A stretch of 47,285 nt of DNA from Granulicella aggregans (lineage in GTDB: Bacteria; Acidobacteriota; Terriglobia; Terriglobales; Acidobacteriaceae), in NCBI RefSeq assembly GCF_014203275.1, contig NZ_JACHIP010000020.1, positions 1-47,285 of the forward strand, in the 5' to 3' direction. The notes below the pieces were generated by a model that saw only the letters and a list, made by a program, of their open reading frames with translations, did no database searches and was not told the DNA's origin. Position 1 is the stretch's first letter. Every line of letters starts with the position of its first letter. Shown here one piece after another: positions 34,293 through 41,916 of this stretch. A program made the translations under genes and the position numbers.

Positions 34293-36467
34293 ATGAATCT
34301 CAATCACGATAAAATTCGAGCGCAGCTCGAACGTCTGGCCGCCGGCCCAGAGTTTGCACGCACCGACCGCATGACGCGCTTCCTGCGGTTTGTGGTTGAG
34401 AAGACCCTTGCCAGGGATACAGCGGCGCTTCGGGAGCGGCAGATAGGCATCGAGGTCTTCGATCGTCCGGACGACTGGGACCCCAAGCTGGATAACATCG
34501 TTCGAAGCGAGGCACGTCGTCTGAGAGCAAAGCTCGACGCCTATGCGGAGACCGCCAGCCCGGACGAGACGGTCCGCATCACCATGCCCAAGGGAGGGTA
34601 TACGGTCGAGTTCCTCGACCTGCGACCGAAGCGTGAACCCGATCGGCCTGTCAGGATGGAGGATGAAGTTTTGCCTCAGGCGGCGGTGCCACCGATGCAA
34701 CGGCGGTCGTTCCTCGGATGGCGGACGTCGCTTCTGCTCGGGGCTTTGATGGTTGTTCTGGTGACTTCCGTCGTTGTGTTCAGCCTGCGGCATCGGCGAG
34801 CGGTACAGGCGAAGAGTGAAAACTTTGAGATCGTTCCGTTCTCCACGGAGGTTGGTCAGCAATTCAGCCCGTCGATCTCGCCGGATGGAAGCAAAGTCGC
34901 CTTCGTTTGGAACGGAGACGGAACTCATTTCAACATCTACATTAAATCGGTCGAGGGCGGCACACCCGTACGACTGACGGACGGCGCAACCCCGGACCTG
35001 CATCCCCTTTGGTCTCCCGATGGGAGGCGGATCGCGTTCTTACGAAAGTCCGAAGCAGAGACGGACCTGGTCGTGAAGAATCTCTCCGGAGGAGCAGAAC
35101 GAATCCTTCGGCGCATGCGGGATCCGCTCGCCCTGTGGTCGTCGGTGAACCAATTCTCCGGATGCCAAAGCCCTTCGTGGACTCCTGACGGCAAGGAGAT
35201 CGTTCTCACCGATTCCCTGAGCCGGGATAAAGGATATGGTCTCGTATCCATATCCAGTACAACCGGAGAGGAGAAAGTCATCACGTCTCCCCCTGGAGAG
35301 GACCAGGACTGCTACTCTCGCGTCTCTCCAGATGGTAAGACGATTGCGTTCGTACGCTATCTCAGCCATTGGGTAGGGGACATTTATACGATGGGCCGCG
35401 ACGGGGGAGACCTGAAGCGGGTGACCTTCGACAGTCGAGACGTGCGCGGTCTGGACTGGACCGCCGAGGGACGGCAGATCGTCTTCGCGTCGAAGCTGCG
35501 CGGAGCCTATGAACTGCGTGTGATCGATAAGAGCGGTGGAGAGTCGACTCCCATCCCATCGGACAAGGCGTCGATCGCGGACCCGAACGTGTCTCCCAGG
35601 GGCGGCTTCATTGCCTTCGTCGAAAGTGAGGAGAACTGGAACATCTGGAGGGCCAGCATTCACGACGGGCAGGTCGGGACGACGGAGCGGTTTCTGGCTT
35701 CGTCAGGCCAGAATCACTCGCCCAGCTTTTCACCTGATGGCAAGACGATCGCTTTTGTCTCAGATCGTTCCGGCAATCCGGAGATCTGGTTTTCCGATGC
35801 AGACGGGACGAATCTTCGGCAACTGACGCATTTTGGCGGTCCTTGGCTGGGGACGATCCGCTGGTCGCCGGATGGAAAGACGATTGTCTTCGATGCGCGG
35901 CCCAATGGCCATTCAGCAGTCTTCACCATGGCTGTTGCTGGAGGGGAGCCAAGGCCGTTTCAGCGAGAGGAGTTTGAAGTGAGAAGACCGTCGTGGTCGC
36001 GGGATGGCAAATCAATCTACTTTGATTCGACCCGCGATGGCAGACCTGGGATTTGGAAGCGAAATCTGGCGACTGGCGAGACTCACCCGATCGCACCGGC
36101 CGGATCTTTGCAATCGCTCGAATCGCTCGATGGGAGCCGGGTATTTTTTATCGATTGCGAGACGCATGACCTCTGGGCATCCAATACGGATGGCAGCAAT
36201 GCAGCCAGGTTGGAAGGGATGCGCCCTAGTCCGGATCTGGATTGGTCCCTTGGATCAGCGGATCTTTTTTACTCGGTAAGCCATGGATCGTCTGCCGATG
36301 TTTTTGCGTACCATTTGGCAGACCATCGGTTGAGGAACATCGGAAAGCTCGACCAGTTACTTTCCCCGGGTACGCCAAGCCTTGCGGTCTCGCCGGATGG
36401 AAGATGGCTTTTGTATGCCGTGGTCGACCACACTAGGAGCGACATCAAAATTCGTAAGGAAGAATAA
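34293..36467 (+). CDS. Winged-helix/TolB-type WD40 propeller membrane protein
   Basis: 724 residues. The N-terminal ~115 residues (FARTDRMTRFLRFVVEKTL, IGIEVFDRPDDWDPKLDNIVRSEARRLRAKL, IPKGGYTVEF-type wing) match the DNA-binding-like domain seen in acidobacterial CadC-like regulators. One transmembrane helix follows (about 150-170, SLLLGALMVVLVTSVVVFSL). A TolB/PD40 propeller with repeats such as SPDGKTIAFVSDRSGNPEIW completes it. It is probably a membrane sensor that signals from the propeller side to DNA, or a scaffold. The start at 34293 has AAAGG about 8 nt upstream. The last residues (DIKIRKEE) end 2 bp before the IS6 relic, so the natural C-terminus may have been slightly altered. Divergent from receptor 3. 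Confidence 0.85.
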   Translation: MNLNHDKIRAQLERLAAGPEFARTDRMTRFLRFVVEKTLARDTAALRERQIGIEVFDRPDDWDPKLDNIVRSEARRLRAKLDAYAETASPDETVRITMPKGGYTVEFLDLRPKREPDRPVRMEDEVLPQAAVPPMQRRSFLGWRTSLLLGALMVVLVTSVVVFSLRHRRAVQAKSENFEIVPFSTEVGQQFSPSISPDGSKVAFVWNGDGTHFNIYIKSVEGGTPVRLTDGATPDLHPLWSPDGRRIAFLRKSEAETDLVVKNLSGGAERILRRMRDPLALWSSVNQFSGCQSPSWTPDGKEIVLTDSLSRDKGYGLVSISSTTGEEKVITSPPGEDQDCYSRVSPDGKTIAFVRYLSHWVGDIYTMGRDGGDLKRVTFDSRDVRGLDWTAEGRQIVFASKLRGAYELRVIDKSGGESTPIPSDKASIADPNVSPRGGFIAFVESEENWNIWRASIHDGQVGTTERFLASSGQNHSPSFSPDGKTIAFVSDRSGNPEIWFSDADGTNLRQLTHFGGPWLGTIRWSPDGKTIVFDARPNGHSAVFTMAVAGGEPRPFQREEFEVRRPSWSRDGKSIYFDSTRDGRPGIWKRNLATGETHPIAPAGSLQSLESLDGSRVFFIDCETHDLWASNTDGSNAARLEGMRPSPDLDWSLGSADLFYSVSHGSSADVFAYHLADHRLRNIGKLDQLLSPGTPSLAVSPDGRWLLYAVVDHTRSDIKIRKEE

Positions 36468-36468
36468 G

Positions 36469-37278
36469 GGCATCGTCAACTTAACGTTGCGATGTGCATC
36501 CTCGATCCGGCAAGAGGTTGTTGCGAGGCGATGTTCTACGGAAGTGCCACGCCAAGAGCCGTAGCGCGCCAGAGTTGAAGTGCATGCGTGAGCCGATGTC
36601 GATAGCAGGCTGCTGAGAGCAGATGACGACGGAAGCGGAAAGCGTTGTTGATGGATTTGAAGGTGGAGAGAAAACATTGTGCCTGTTCGGGGCTCTGGAA
36701 ACGCTTCATCTACCTTTCGCGTGTGCGTGTAGGCTGATGTGAGTTCTCGCATCGATTGTTCAGATAGCGACTCTGCCGGTGTTCTACCTGGGGCAGGATC
36801 CGCCTCTTGGCTGCAGCGTAGCTTCGGAGCTTGTCCGTAATGATGACGCGCGGAGCACCTCCCGCCGTGCACAAAAGCCTACGAAAGAAGCGCAGCGCCG
36901 CCCAGCGATCCCGCTTCGGCTGGACCAGAATGTCGATGGTGACACCGTTCTGGTCCACACCCCGCCAGGTAGTGCTGAACGCCGTTCATCTTGACAAAGA
37001 CCTCATCCAGATGCCATTTCGAACCGATGCGAGGCCGACTCTTTCGAAGCTGCGAAGCATAGAGGACGCCGAACTTCTGACACCATTCCCGGACGGTCTC
37101 ATACGTCACGCGCACGCCGCGAACAGCCATCATCTCTTCGATATTGCGATAGCTCAGAGAGAAACGAAAATACAGCCAGACGCAGTGCTCCACTACTTCG
37201 ATCGGAAAACGATGACGGCGATACCGCTCAGAGCTGCTCACCTCTTCAGCTTCTCACACACGTTAAGTTGACGATGCC
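36469..37278 (-). mobile_element. IS6-family insertion sequence (degenerate)
   Basis: An 810-bp element with exact 19-bp terminal inverted repeats at 36469-36487 and 37260-37278 (GGCATCGTCAACTTAACGT). It begins 2 bp after the WD40 gene stop. Its right end touches the 3' tip of an IS3 relic. No 8-bp target duplication is visible. Size and repeats fit IS6/IS26-type elements. Confidence 0.88.
36536..37241 (-). pseudogene. IS6-family transposase, broken in two places
   Basis: The N-terminal third is clear (HRFPIEVVEHCVWLYFRFSL, VTYETVREWCQKFG, then WHLDEVFVKMNG with the first DDE Asp). A deletion of about 2 bp near 36965-36970 shifts the frame. It continues at 36710-36958 as DQNGVTIDILVQPKRDRWAALRFF, VIITDKLRSYAAAKR (second Asp) and HRQSRYLNNRCENSHQPTR. 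A TAG then interrupts the C-terminus before MKRFQSPEQ; the last codons (LWRATALGVALP) end at 36536. Two lesions make it non-functional unless it is supplied in trans. Confidence 0.88.
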
Positions 37279-37280
37279 GT

Positions 37281-37497
37281 CGACCGGTATAGGTTCCAGC
37301 CATTACGCGGCTAGCTGCGTACTGACTGGCGAACTCTCTTGATGTCCTGACCGCGAGTGATGCTAAGAACGAATGTCACTCTAATAGCGCCTCCAGGCTT
37401 CGATCAGATGATTTGCCTCCTTCAGGCTCATGAATTAGTAGGCGTCTAGGCACTCCGCCCAGAAGGTCTCGTTCAAGCTTTCTACTAAGGCATTGGT
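37281..37497 (-). mobile_element. IS3 relic: 3' end of orfB
   Basis: About 215 bp, clearly related to 2757-2975 in the complete IS3 element (shared GCGCCTCCAGGCTTCGATCA). It has several substitutions and small indels that break the frame. It lies between the IS6 element and the amino-acid-binding protein gene. It marks an older insertion that has been deleted or overwritten. Confidence 0.85.
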
Positions 37498-37523
37498 GGC
37501 CAGCCCATCGTGGTGTCGATTCA

Positions 37524-38543
37524 TCAGCGGATTGGGTCGGCCAGCATCAGGCCACCATGGGTGGAGAGGTTATTCGGGCCGCGATCAAGGCGCATGGGTG
37601 AGGCTGTGCCGAGGGTTCGTTCGAAGATTTCGCCGTAGTTGCCAACTGCCTCGATGACATGGTAAGCCCAGGTGTCGTCGAGCGAGAGAAACTGGCCGTA
37701 GCCTTTGATGGAGCCTAGGATGCGCTGGGTGGGGATGTCGTCTGAAGACTTATGCATGGCGATGATGTTCGACTGGGTGATGCCGGACTGCTCAGCTAGG
37801 ATGAGGGCGCTGGCGGTCCAGTTGACGATGGAGGACCAACGCGGGTCCGTTGCGCGGGTGGTGAGGGCAAGGGGATCGTTAGCGATGACGTCGGGAAGGA
37901 TCTCGCACTTCTGAGCGAAGCCTTTGTAGGCGATGCGTTCGAAACCTAGCTGGGTGACATCGGCGGTGATGGCGGCGCAGTTACCGGTGACGAAGGCGGC
38001 TTCCATCTCTCCCTCTTCCTGGAACGAGAAGGGGAGCCACTTGATGTTTTCGCGCTTCATGTAGGCCTGGAGCTGGTCTTCGCTCTCGGTGCCGCCGATG
38101 AAGCAGGTCTTCTTGCCGGCGAGATCTTTTGCGGAGTGTATGTTGAAGGCCTTGTTGACGAGGAAGCCCTGGAAGTCGAAGAGGACGGGCCGGGAGAAGG
38201 CGAAGAGGCCGCTGGAGGTGTTGACGAAGTTTGGTGTGGCGGTCGCGAGGACGTCAATATCGCCGTCTTTGAGCCCGTTGAGGGCGTCCGCTTCGGCGCG
38301 ATAGGGGACGGCGGTGAAGTGGGCTCCGGGCCCGAGGGCGGCTACAGCTACGGCCTTGCAGAGATCGAGATCGAAGCGGGAGTGGTTGCCGTGTGCGTCG
38401 GCGGTGGAGTACTCGACTTCTTCGAAGTCGACGCCGCAGTTGAGGGAGTTGGCGGCGCGGACTTTTGCGAGTGTGGTGGATTCGGCGGGCTTTTGGGCGA
38501 CGGCGGTCGAGGCGATCAGGAGAAGAACGATGAGAAAGCGCAT
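37524..38543 (-). CDS. Amino-acid ABC transporter substrate-binding protein
   Basis: 339 residues: a signal peptide (MRFLIVLLLIASTAVAQ) and a type II periplasmic-binding fold of the SBP_bac_3 family. LNCGVDFEE and DLDLCKAVAVAALG form the first lobe and GDIDVLATATPNF the second. The length and the N-terminal Cys spacing resemble general L-amino-acid (AapJ-like) binding proteins. No permease or ATPase gene is adjacent, so either those lie elsewhere or the protein acts as an orphan receptor. Downstream is IS debris. The upstream hairpin at 38633-38659 separates it from the phosphoesterase. Confidence 0.88.
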   Translation of the reverse strand: MRFLIVLLLIASTAVAQKPAESTTLAKVRAANSLNCGVDFEEVEYSTADAHGNHSRFDLDLCKAVAVAALGPGAHFTAVPYRAEADALNGLKDGDIDVLATATPNFVNTSSGLFAFSRPVLFDFQGFLVNKAFNIHSAKDLAGKKTCFIGGTESEDQLQAYMKRENIKWLPFSFQEEGEMEAAFVTGNCAAITADVTQLGFERIAYKGFAQKCEILPDVIANDPLALTTRATDPRWSSIVNWTASALILAEQSGITQSNIIAMHKSSDDIPTQRILGSIKGYGQFLSLDDTWAYHVIEAVGNYGEIFERTLGTASPMRLDRGPNNLSTHGGLMLADPIR

Positions 38544-38632
38544 AGGGTCAAATCAGGGGAGCGGTAGTGCGATACAGGTTAGTGAACGAGCGGAACGCGT
38601 TCCTGCAGGGTAGAAGCAAATTCTACGGCTAT

Positions 38633-38659
38633 GCGGATCGCGTTGAGACAGCGATCCGC
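38633..38659 (-). terminator. Hairpin between phosphoesterase 3 and the binding-protein gene
   Basis: A 9-bp perfect GC-rich stem (GCGGATCGC / GCGATCCGC) with a 9-nt loop, 48 bp past the stop of the upstream gene on the minus strand. There is no long T-run, so termination is only probable. Confidence 0.45.
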
Positions 38660-38706
38660 ACTTCCGTAGGATGACAAGGTTCAATACAAAGTGAAAAGGT
38701 TAGGGA

Positions 38707-40767
38707 TTAGTTGGTGGGCCAGGTCCCGGAAGTCGGAAGGCCGGGGTTGGTGCTTGGGCGGGGGTTGAAGTCCGCCGGCGCAGGGTCGATGAGGGTGCCA
38801 TTGACGACGTCGGTCGGAGTGATCTGAAGAGCGCGGCAGCCCTGGGCTCCGACGTGCGGGAGTGTGGTGACCTGCGCCGCTGGAATCAGGGCGTAGGAGG
38901 CCGGGAGCGGCGGCGCGCTGCCGGTGAGACGGGCATCGTCGAAGGCAGAGAAGAGGTTGCCAACGTTGGGCGTGGAGTTTGCGCCGGTTCCGTCGGAGGG
39001 TCCGAGGTACCGTTGGTTGAGGGTCTCCTTCCCTTTCTGGCGGGCGGCAGCTTCATCGGGAAGATCGCCGAGGGGCTCGAGGTTGAAGAGCGCGTCGATG
39101 AACTTGATGATGGAGCCGTGTTCGGTAGGCTCATGCGAGATGGCGTGGGCCTTCGCGTATGGGCTGATGACGATGGTTGGGATGCGTGGGCCCTGATCGA
39201 GACCGAGGCCGTTAGGATCCCAGCTGCGGACGATGGGGGTGGTGTGGTCGAAGAGGCCGTCGGTCTCATCGTAGGTGATGATGATGGCGCTTTCGGGCCA
39301 GTACTTGCTACTGGCGATGGCATTGATGGAGTCGGCAAGGAGCGATTCGCTGATTTGCGTATCGGAGTAGCCGGGGTGGTCGTCGTTGCCCTTGAAGGCC
39401 GCTTCAACAGCCGGGCTGGGCGAGCGCGGGGTCAGGCCGTCGAGGTTGCCGTAGCCGCCGCGGACGTAGAAGACGCCGCCGTAGGGAAGCTCGTTGTACT
39501 TGAGGGCTGTATAGAAGTCGCCGAGGCCCTTGAGGTGACGCTTCGACTCATGTGGGTTATTGGCTACGTAGCCAAAGTACTGTGGAGCATTGTGGTGGGC
39601 GATATAGTCCGCGTTGGAGATGGTGCCTTTGGCGTCGGTGGGCTCATGGTTGTAGCCCTCCTGGAACCAGCTCCAGGACACGGGGACGTTCTGATCGCCG
39701 GCGATCTTGGTGATGTCCTGCTGGACATCCTGGAGATCGAAGGTGGGATCGTTGTCGTAGGAGGTGGCGATCTGTACGTCCTTACCCATGAAGGTGAGGG
39801 GAAGAGTGGCGAAGGTGAGATTGGAGGACGGGTTGGAGCTGACGCCGCCGGGATTGTCGACGGGTTGCTTCTCGCCTGCCGGAGTGAGGAAGTCGAGCGA
39901 GGAACCCCAGAAGGGCTGGGGGTCGGCGGTGACTGGAAGCTGCGCGCCGGTGGTGTTGACGTTGCTGGCTAGCTCGGGATGCTTGATCCACTGAGTCTCG
40001 CCTGACTGGCCGGCGATCATGGCGATGGCGTTTGGGGTCGACGGTCCTATGACGGTGTCGAAGAAGTTATCGAAGAGGGTGAAGCGGTCGGCATAATTCC
40101 AGAGGAAGGGAGCGGTGTCGCAGTCGACGTGACCCATAACGAGTTCGCCTTTCTGCTTCTGCTGGAGAGTGGGAGCGGGGCCGGTGTACTTGGAGCCGTC
40201 GGCGCTCAGGGTCCCCTTCAGACCTTCTTCGGTGAAGGCGTAGCGATCGTTGTGTGCAACGTGGTTCGCATCGAGATTGAGCTTGGCGTCGATCGCGGTG
40301 TGTGCGTGGTTCACGGAGTCGACGTCTTCCGGGTAGAGGAGGACGGAGCTTCCGCTGATGGTCGAGACGGTCTGAGGGATTTTGAAGGGCGAGATCTTGC
40401 CGACGGAGCCATCGGTAAGTACGATCGGCTGATTGAACCCGGGGGTGTCCTGTGGTCGCTTCGAGAAGAGCCCGTGCGCTCCGGGATAGGTGCCGAAATA
40501 GAAGTCGAAGGAGCGGTTCTCCTGGAAGAGGACAAACACATATTTGATCTTCTTCTGGAGGAGGAGTTTCTTGGTGGCGTCGTCAAGGCTCGGAACGGCG
40601 TCGAGGCTGACCATGTGGCTGGCAACTGAGGGGCTGGAGCGCGGAGCAAGTTCCACCATGCCGTTGGGCCGAGCTGTGAGTGGCTGCTGGGCCAATCCAA
40701 ACTGAGGTTGGAGAAGAGCGCTGATGGCCATGGCGGCGCACGCCTTGGTCCAGATACTGTGATTCAT
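38707..40767 (-). CDS. Exported PF04185 phosphoesterase/phospholipase C-like protein 3
   Basis: 686 residues. The signal peptide (TKACAAMAISALLQPQFGLAQ) is followed directly by a phosphoesterase domain without a propeller. Metal-site segments are YVFVLFQENRSFDFYFGTYPG near the N-terminus and IITYDETDGLFDHTTPI in the C-terminal half, with GPRIPTIVISPYAK and SIIKFIDALFNL as further family motifs. These are shared with bacterial phospholipases C and acid phosphatases. AAGGAG lies 7 nt before ATG 40767, which fixes the start. It appears monocistronic. It is the third member of this superfamily within 25 kb. Probable role: release of phosphate or headgroups from organic phosphates outside the cell. 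Confidence 0.9.
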   Translation of the reverse strand: MNHSIWTKACAAMAISALLQPQFGLAQQPLTARPNGMVELAPRSSPSVASHMVSLDAVPSLDDATKKLLLQKKIKYVFVLFQENRSFDFYFGTYPGAHGLFSKRPQDTPGFNQPIVLTDGSVGKISPFKIPQTVSTISGSSVLLYPEDVDSVNHAHTAIDAKLNLDANHVAHNDRYAFTEEGLKGTLSADGSKYTGPAPTLQQKQKGELVMGHVDCDTAPFLWNYADRFTLFDNFFDTVIGPSTPNAIAMIAGQSGETQWIKHPELASNVNTTGAQLPVTADPQPFWGSSLDFLTPAGEKQPVDNPGGVSSNPSSNLTFATLPLTFMGKDVQIATSYDNDPTFDLQDVQQDITKIAGDQNVPVSWSWFQEGYNHEPTDAKGTISNADYIAHHNAPQYFGYVANNPHESKRHLKGLGDFYTALKYNELPYGGVFYVRGGYGNLDGLTPRSPSPAVEAAFKGNDDHPGYSDTQISESLLADSINAIASSKYWPESAIIITYDETDGLFDHTTPIVRSWDPNGLGLDQGPRIPTIVISPYAKAHAISHEPTEHGSIIKFIDALFNLEPLGDLPDEAAARQKGKETLNQRYLGPSDGTGANSTPNVGNLFSAFDDARLTGSAPPLPASYALIPAAQVTTLPHVGAQGCRALQITPTDVVNGTLIDPAPADFNPRPSTNPGLPTSGTWPTN

Positions 40768-40983
40768 AAGATTTCTCCTTGTAGCGGAAGCTGGATGGAG
40801 TGTGAGTTTGTCCAACGTTAGCGATGTGTGAGGAAAGGTCGCAGTACGAACGTGTTATGACCGCTCACCAGTCTTAGTCGCAAATTGTTAACAGAAAGTT
40901 CTTCGGATCGAAGTGTGAAGACTTATTCTCTTTGTGTTGATGGCATCAAAGCCAAGCAGGTCGGCCGTGAAGAGCCCAATGCT

Positions 40984-41040
40984 CTCGTTTTGCCAATTAT
41001 TTGGCAAGCTTTTGTTCGAATTAAGTGGCACACTCGTCCG
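40984..41040 (+). mobile_element. Transposon left end with tandem AATTA-TGGC repeats
   Basis: Two AATTAnnTGGCA units about 23 bp apart lie just before a Mu/Tn7-type transposase start. It aligns without gaps to 15034-15090. Repeated short sites at an element end are typical of transposases of the MuA/TnsB type. Confidence 0.55.
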
Positions 41041-41041
41041 A

Positions 41042-41563
41042 ATGGATGAGCTTTCCGCCATTCCGCAAGCATTGCGAGAACTTGCTCTCCAACGTTTTCA
41101 ATTGCTTCGACCGCACTTGGAAGGAGACCGTACTCTGCGGGCAATCGCTTCCGATGCATCGATTCCCTATCGAACCGCCTATAGATGGGCAAGTGGATAC
41201 CGCAAGGATGGACTGGCCGCTTTGGCCCGTAAAAGCCGGACCGATCAGGGACAGCGGAGACTAGCATCGTCACAGTTGATACAGGCCATCGAGGGCCTTG
41301 CTCTCGAGCGGCCACCGCTTCCGATCAGCTCCATACATCGGCAAGCGCGTGCGATGGCGGAGACGCTTTGGGAGCACAAACCGAGCTCTGCCGTGGTTCG
41401 GCGGATCGTAAAAAGCCTGCCGGCAGGGCTGCTTATGCTCGCCCACCGCGGCAACAGAGCTTATAGCGAAGGCTTCGATCTTGTTCATCGACGAGAAGCG
41501 TACTGCATCATCTTCCGTACCGTCTCCCGCGACAACCCGAACTCCCTGGCTACCGCTCGCTGA
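41042..41563 (+). pseudogene. Mu/TnsB-type transposase fragment fused to IS21 debris
   Basis: The start MDELSAIPQALRELALQRFQ is followed by two helix-turn-helix regions (LRAIASDASIPYRTAYRWAS; the second around SAVVRRIVKSLPAGL). It reaches YSEGFDLVHRREA, the point where relatives continue into the DDE catalytic core. At about 41498 it runs into inverted IS21 sequence and ends at 41563 with unrelated residues. Relatives are several hundred residues longer, so the catalytic domain is lost. Function of the intact protein: transposition of a large element together with an AAA+ partner, not present here. Confidence 0.75.
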
Positions 41564-41664
41564 CTCCGGCCCTCAACACGAACCACACGCCCGTATATCT
41601 CCACCTGGAACATCCCTCCGGTGTTCCATGAACCATGCCAGCAAAGCAACAGCTCACGAAGTCC
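41499..41664 (-). mobile_element. IS21 fragment (5' end of istA)
   Basis: The minus strand corresponds to 7945-8112 of the complete IS21 and encodes MFQVEIYGRVVRVEGRSQRA. It has a 9-bp in-frame deletion and scattered substitutions. It is not a piece of the present IS21 copy but of a diverged relative. Confidence 0.88.
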
Positions 41665-41916
41665 AGGGATAACAATGACTTATGTTGAAGCCGACGACCA
41701 TGGACCGCGAGTGGACTTGTGCTGGCTAAGCTGACCGGGCAATGCCCCCTGACAACCGGAGTTGTCGTGGGTTACAGAGAATCGCTCAACACAAAGGTGT
41801 TCGTCTGCTCCAGACGATTGGGTCGACTCCGAAAGAGCCATCGAGCCGGGCTCGTTCAACGCATGTGCGAGTACACGGTCATGCCTTCTCAAGATCCCGG
41901 CCTCGGACCTCGACAA

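Noticed and set aside
38854..39972. A 372-codon plus-strand frame
   Set aside because: It lies antisense to the phosphoesterase at 38707-40767 and has the Gly/Val/Glu-biased composition expected of a mirror frame.
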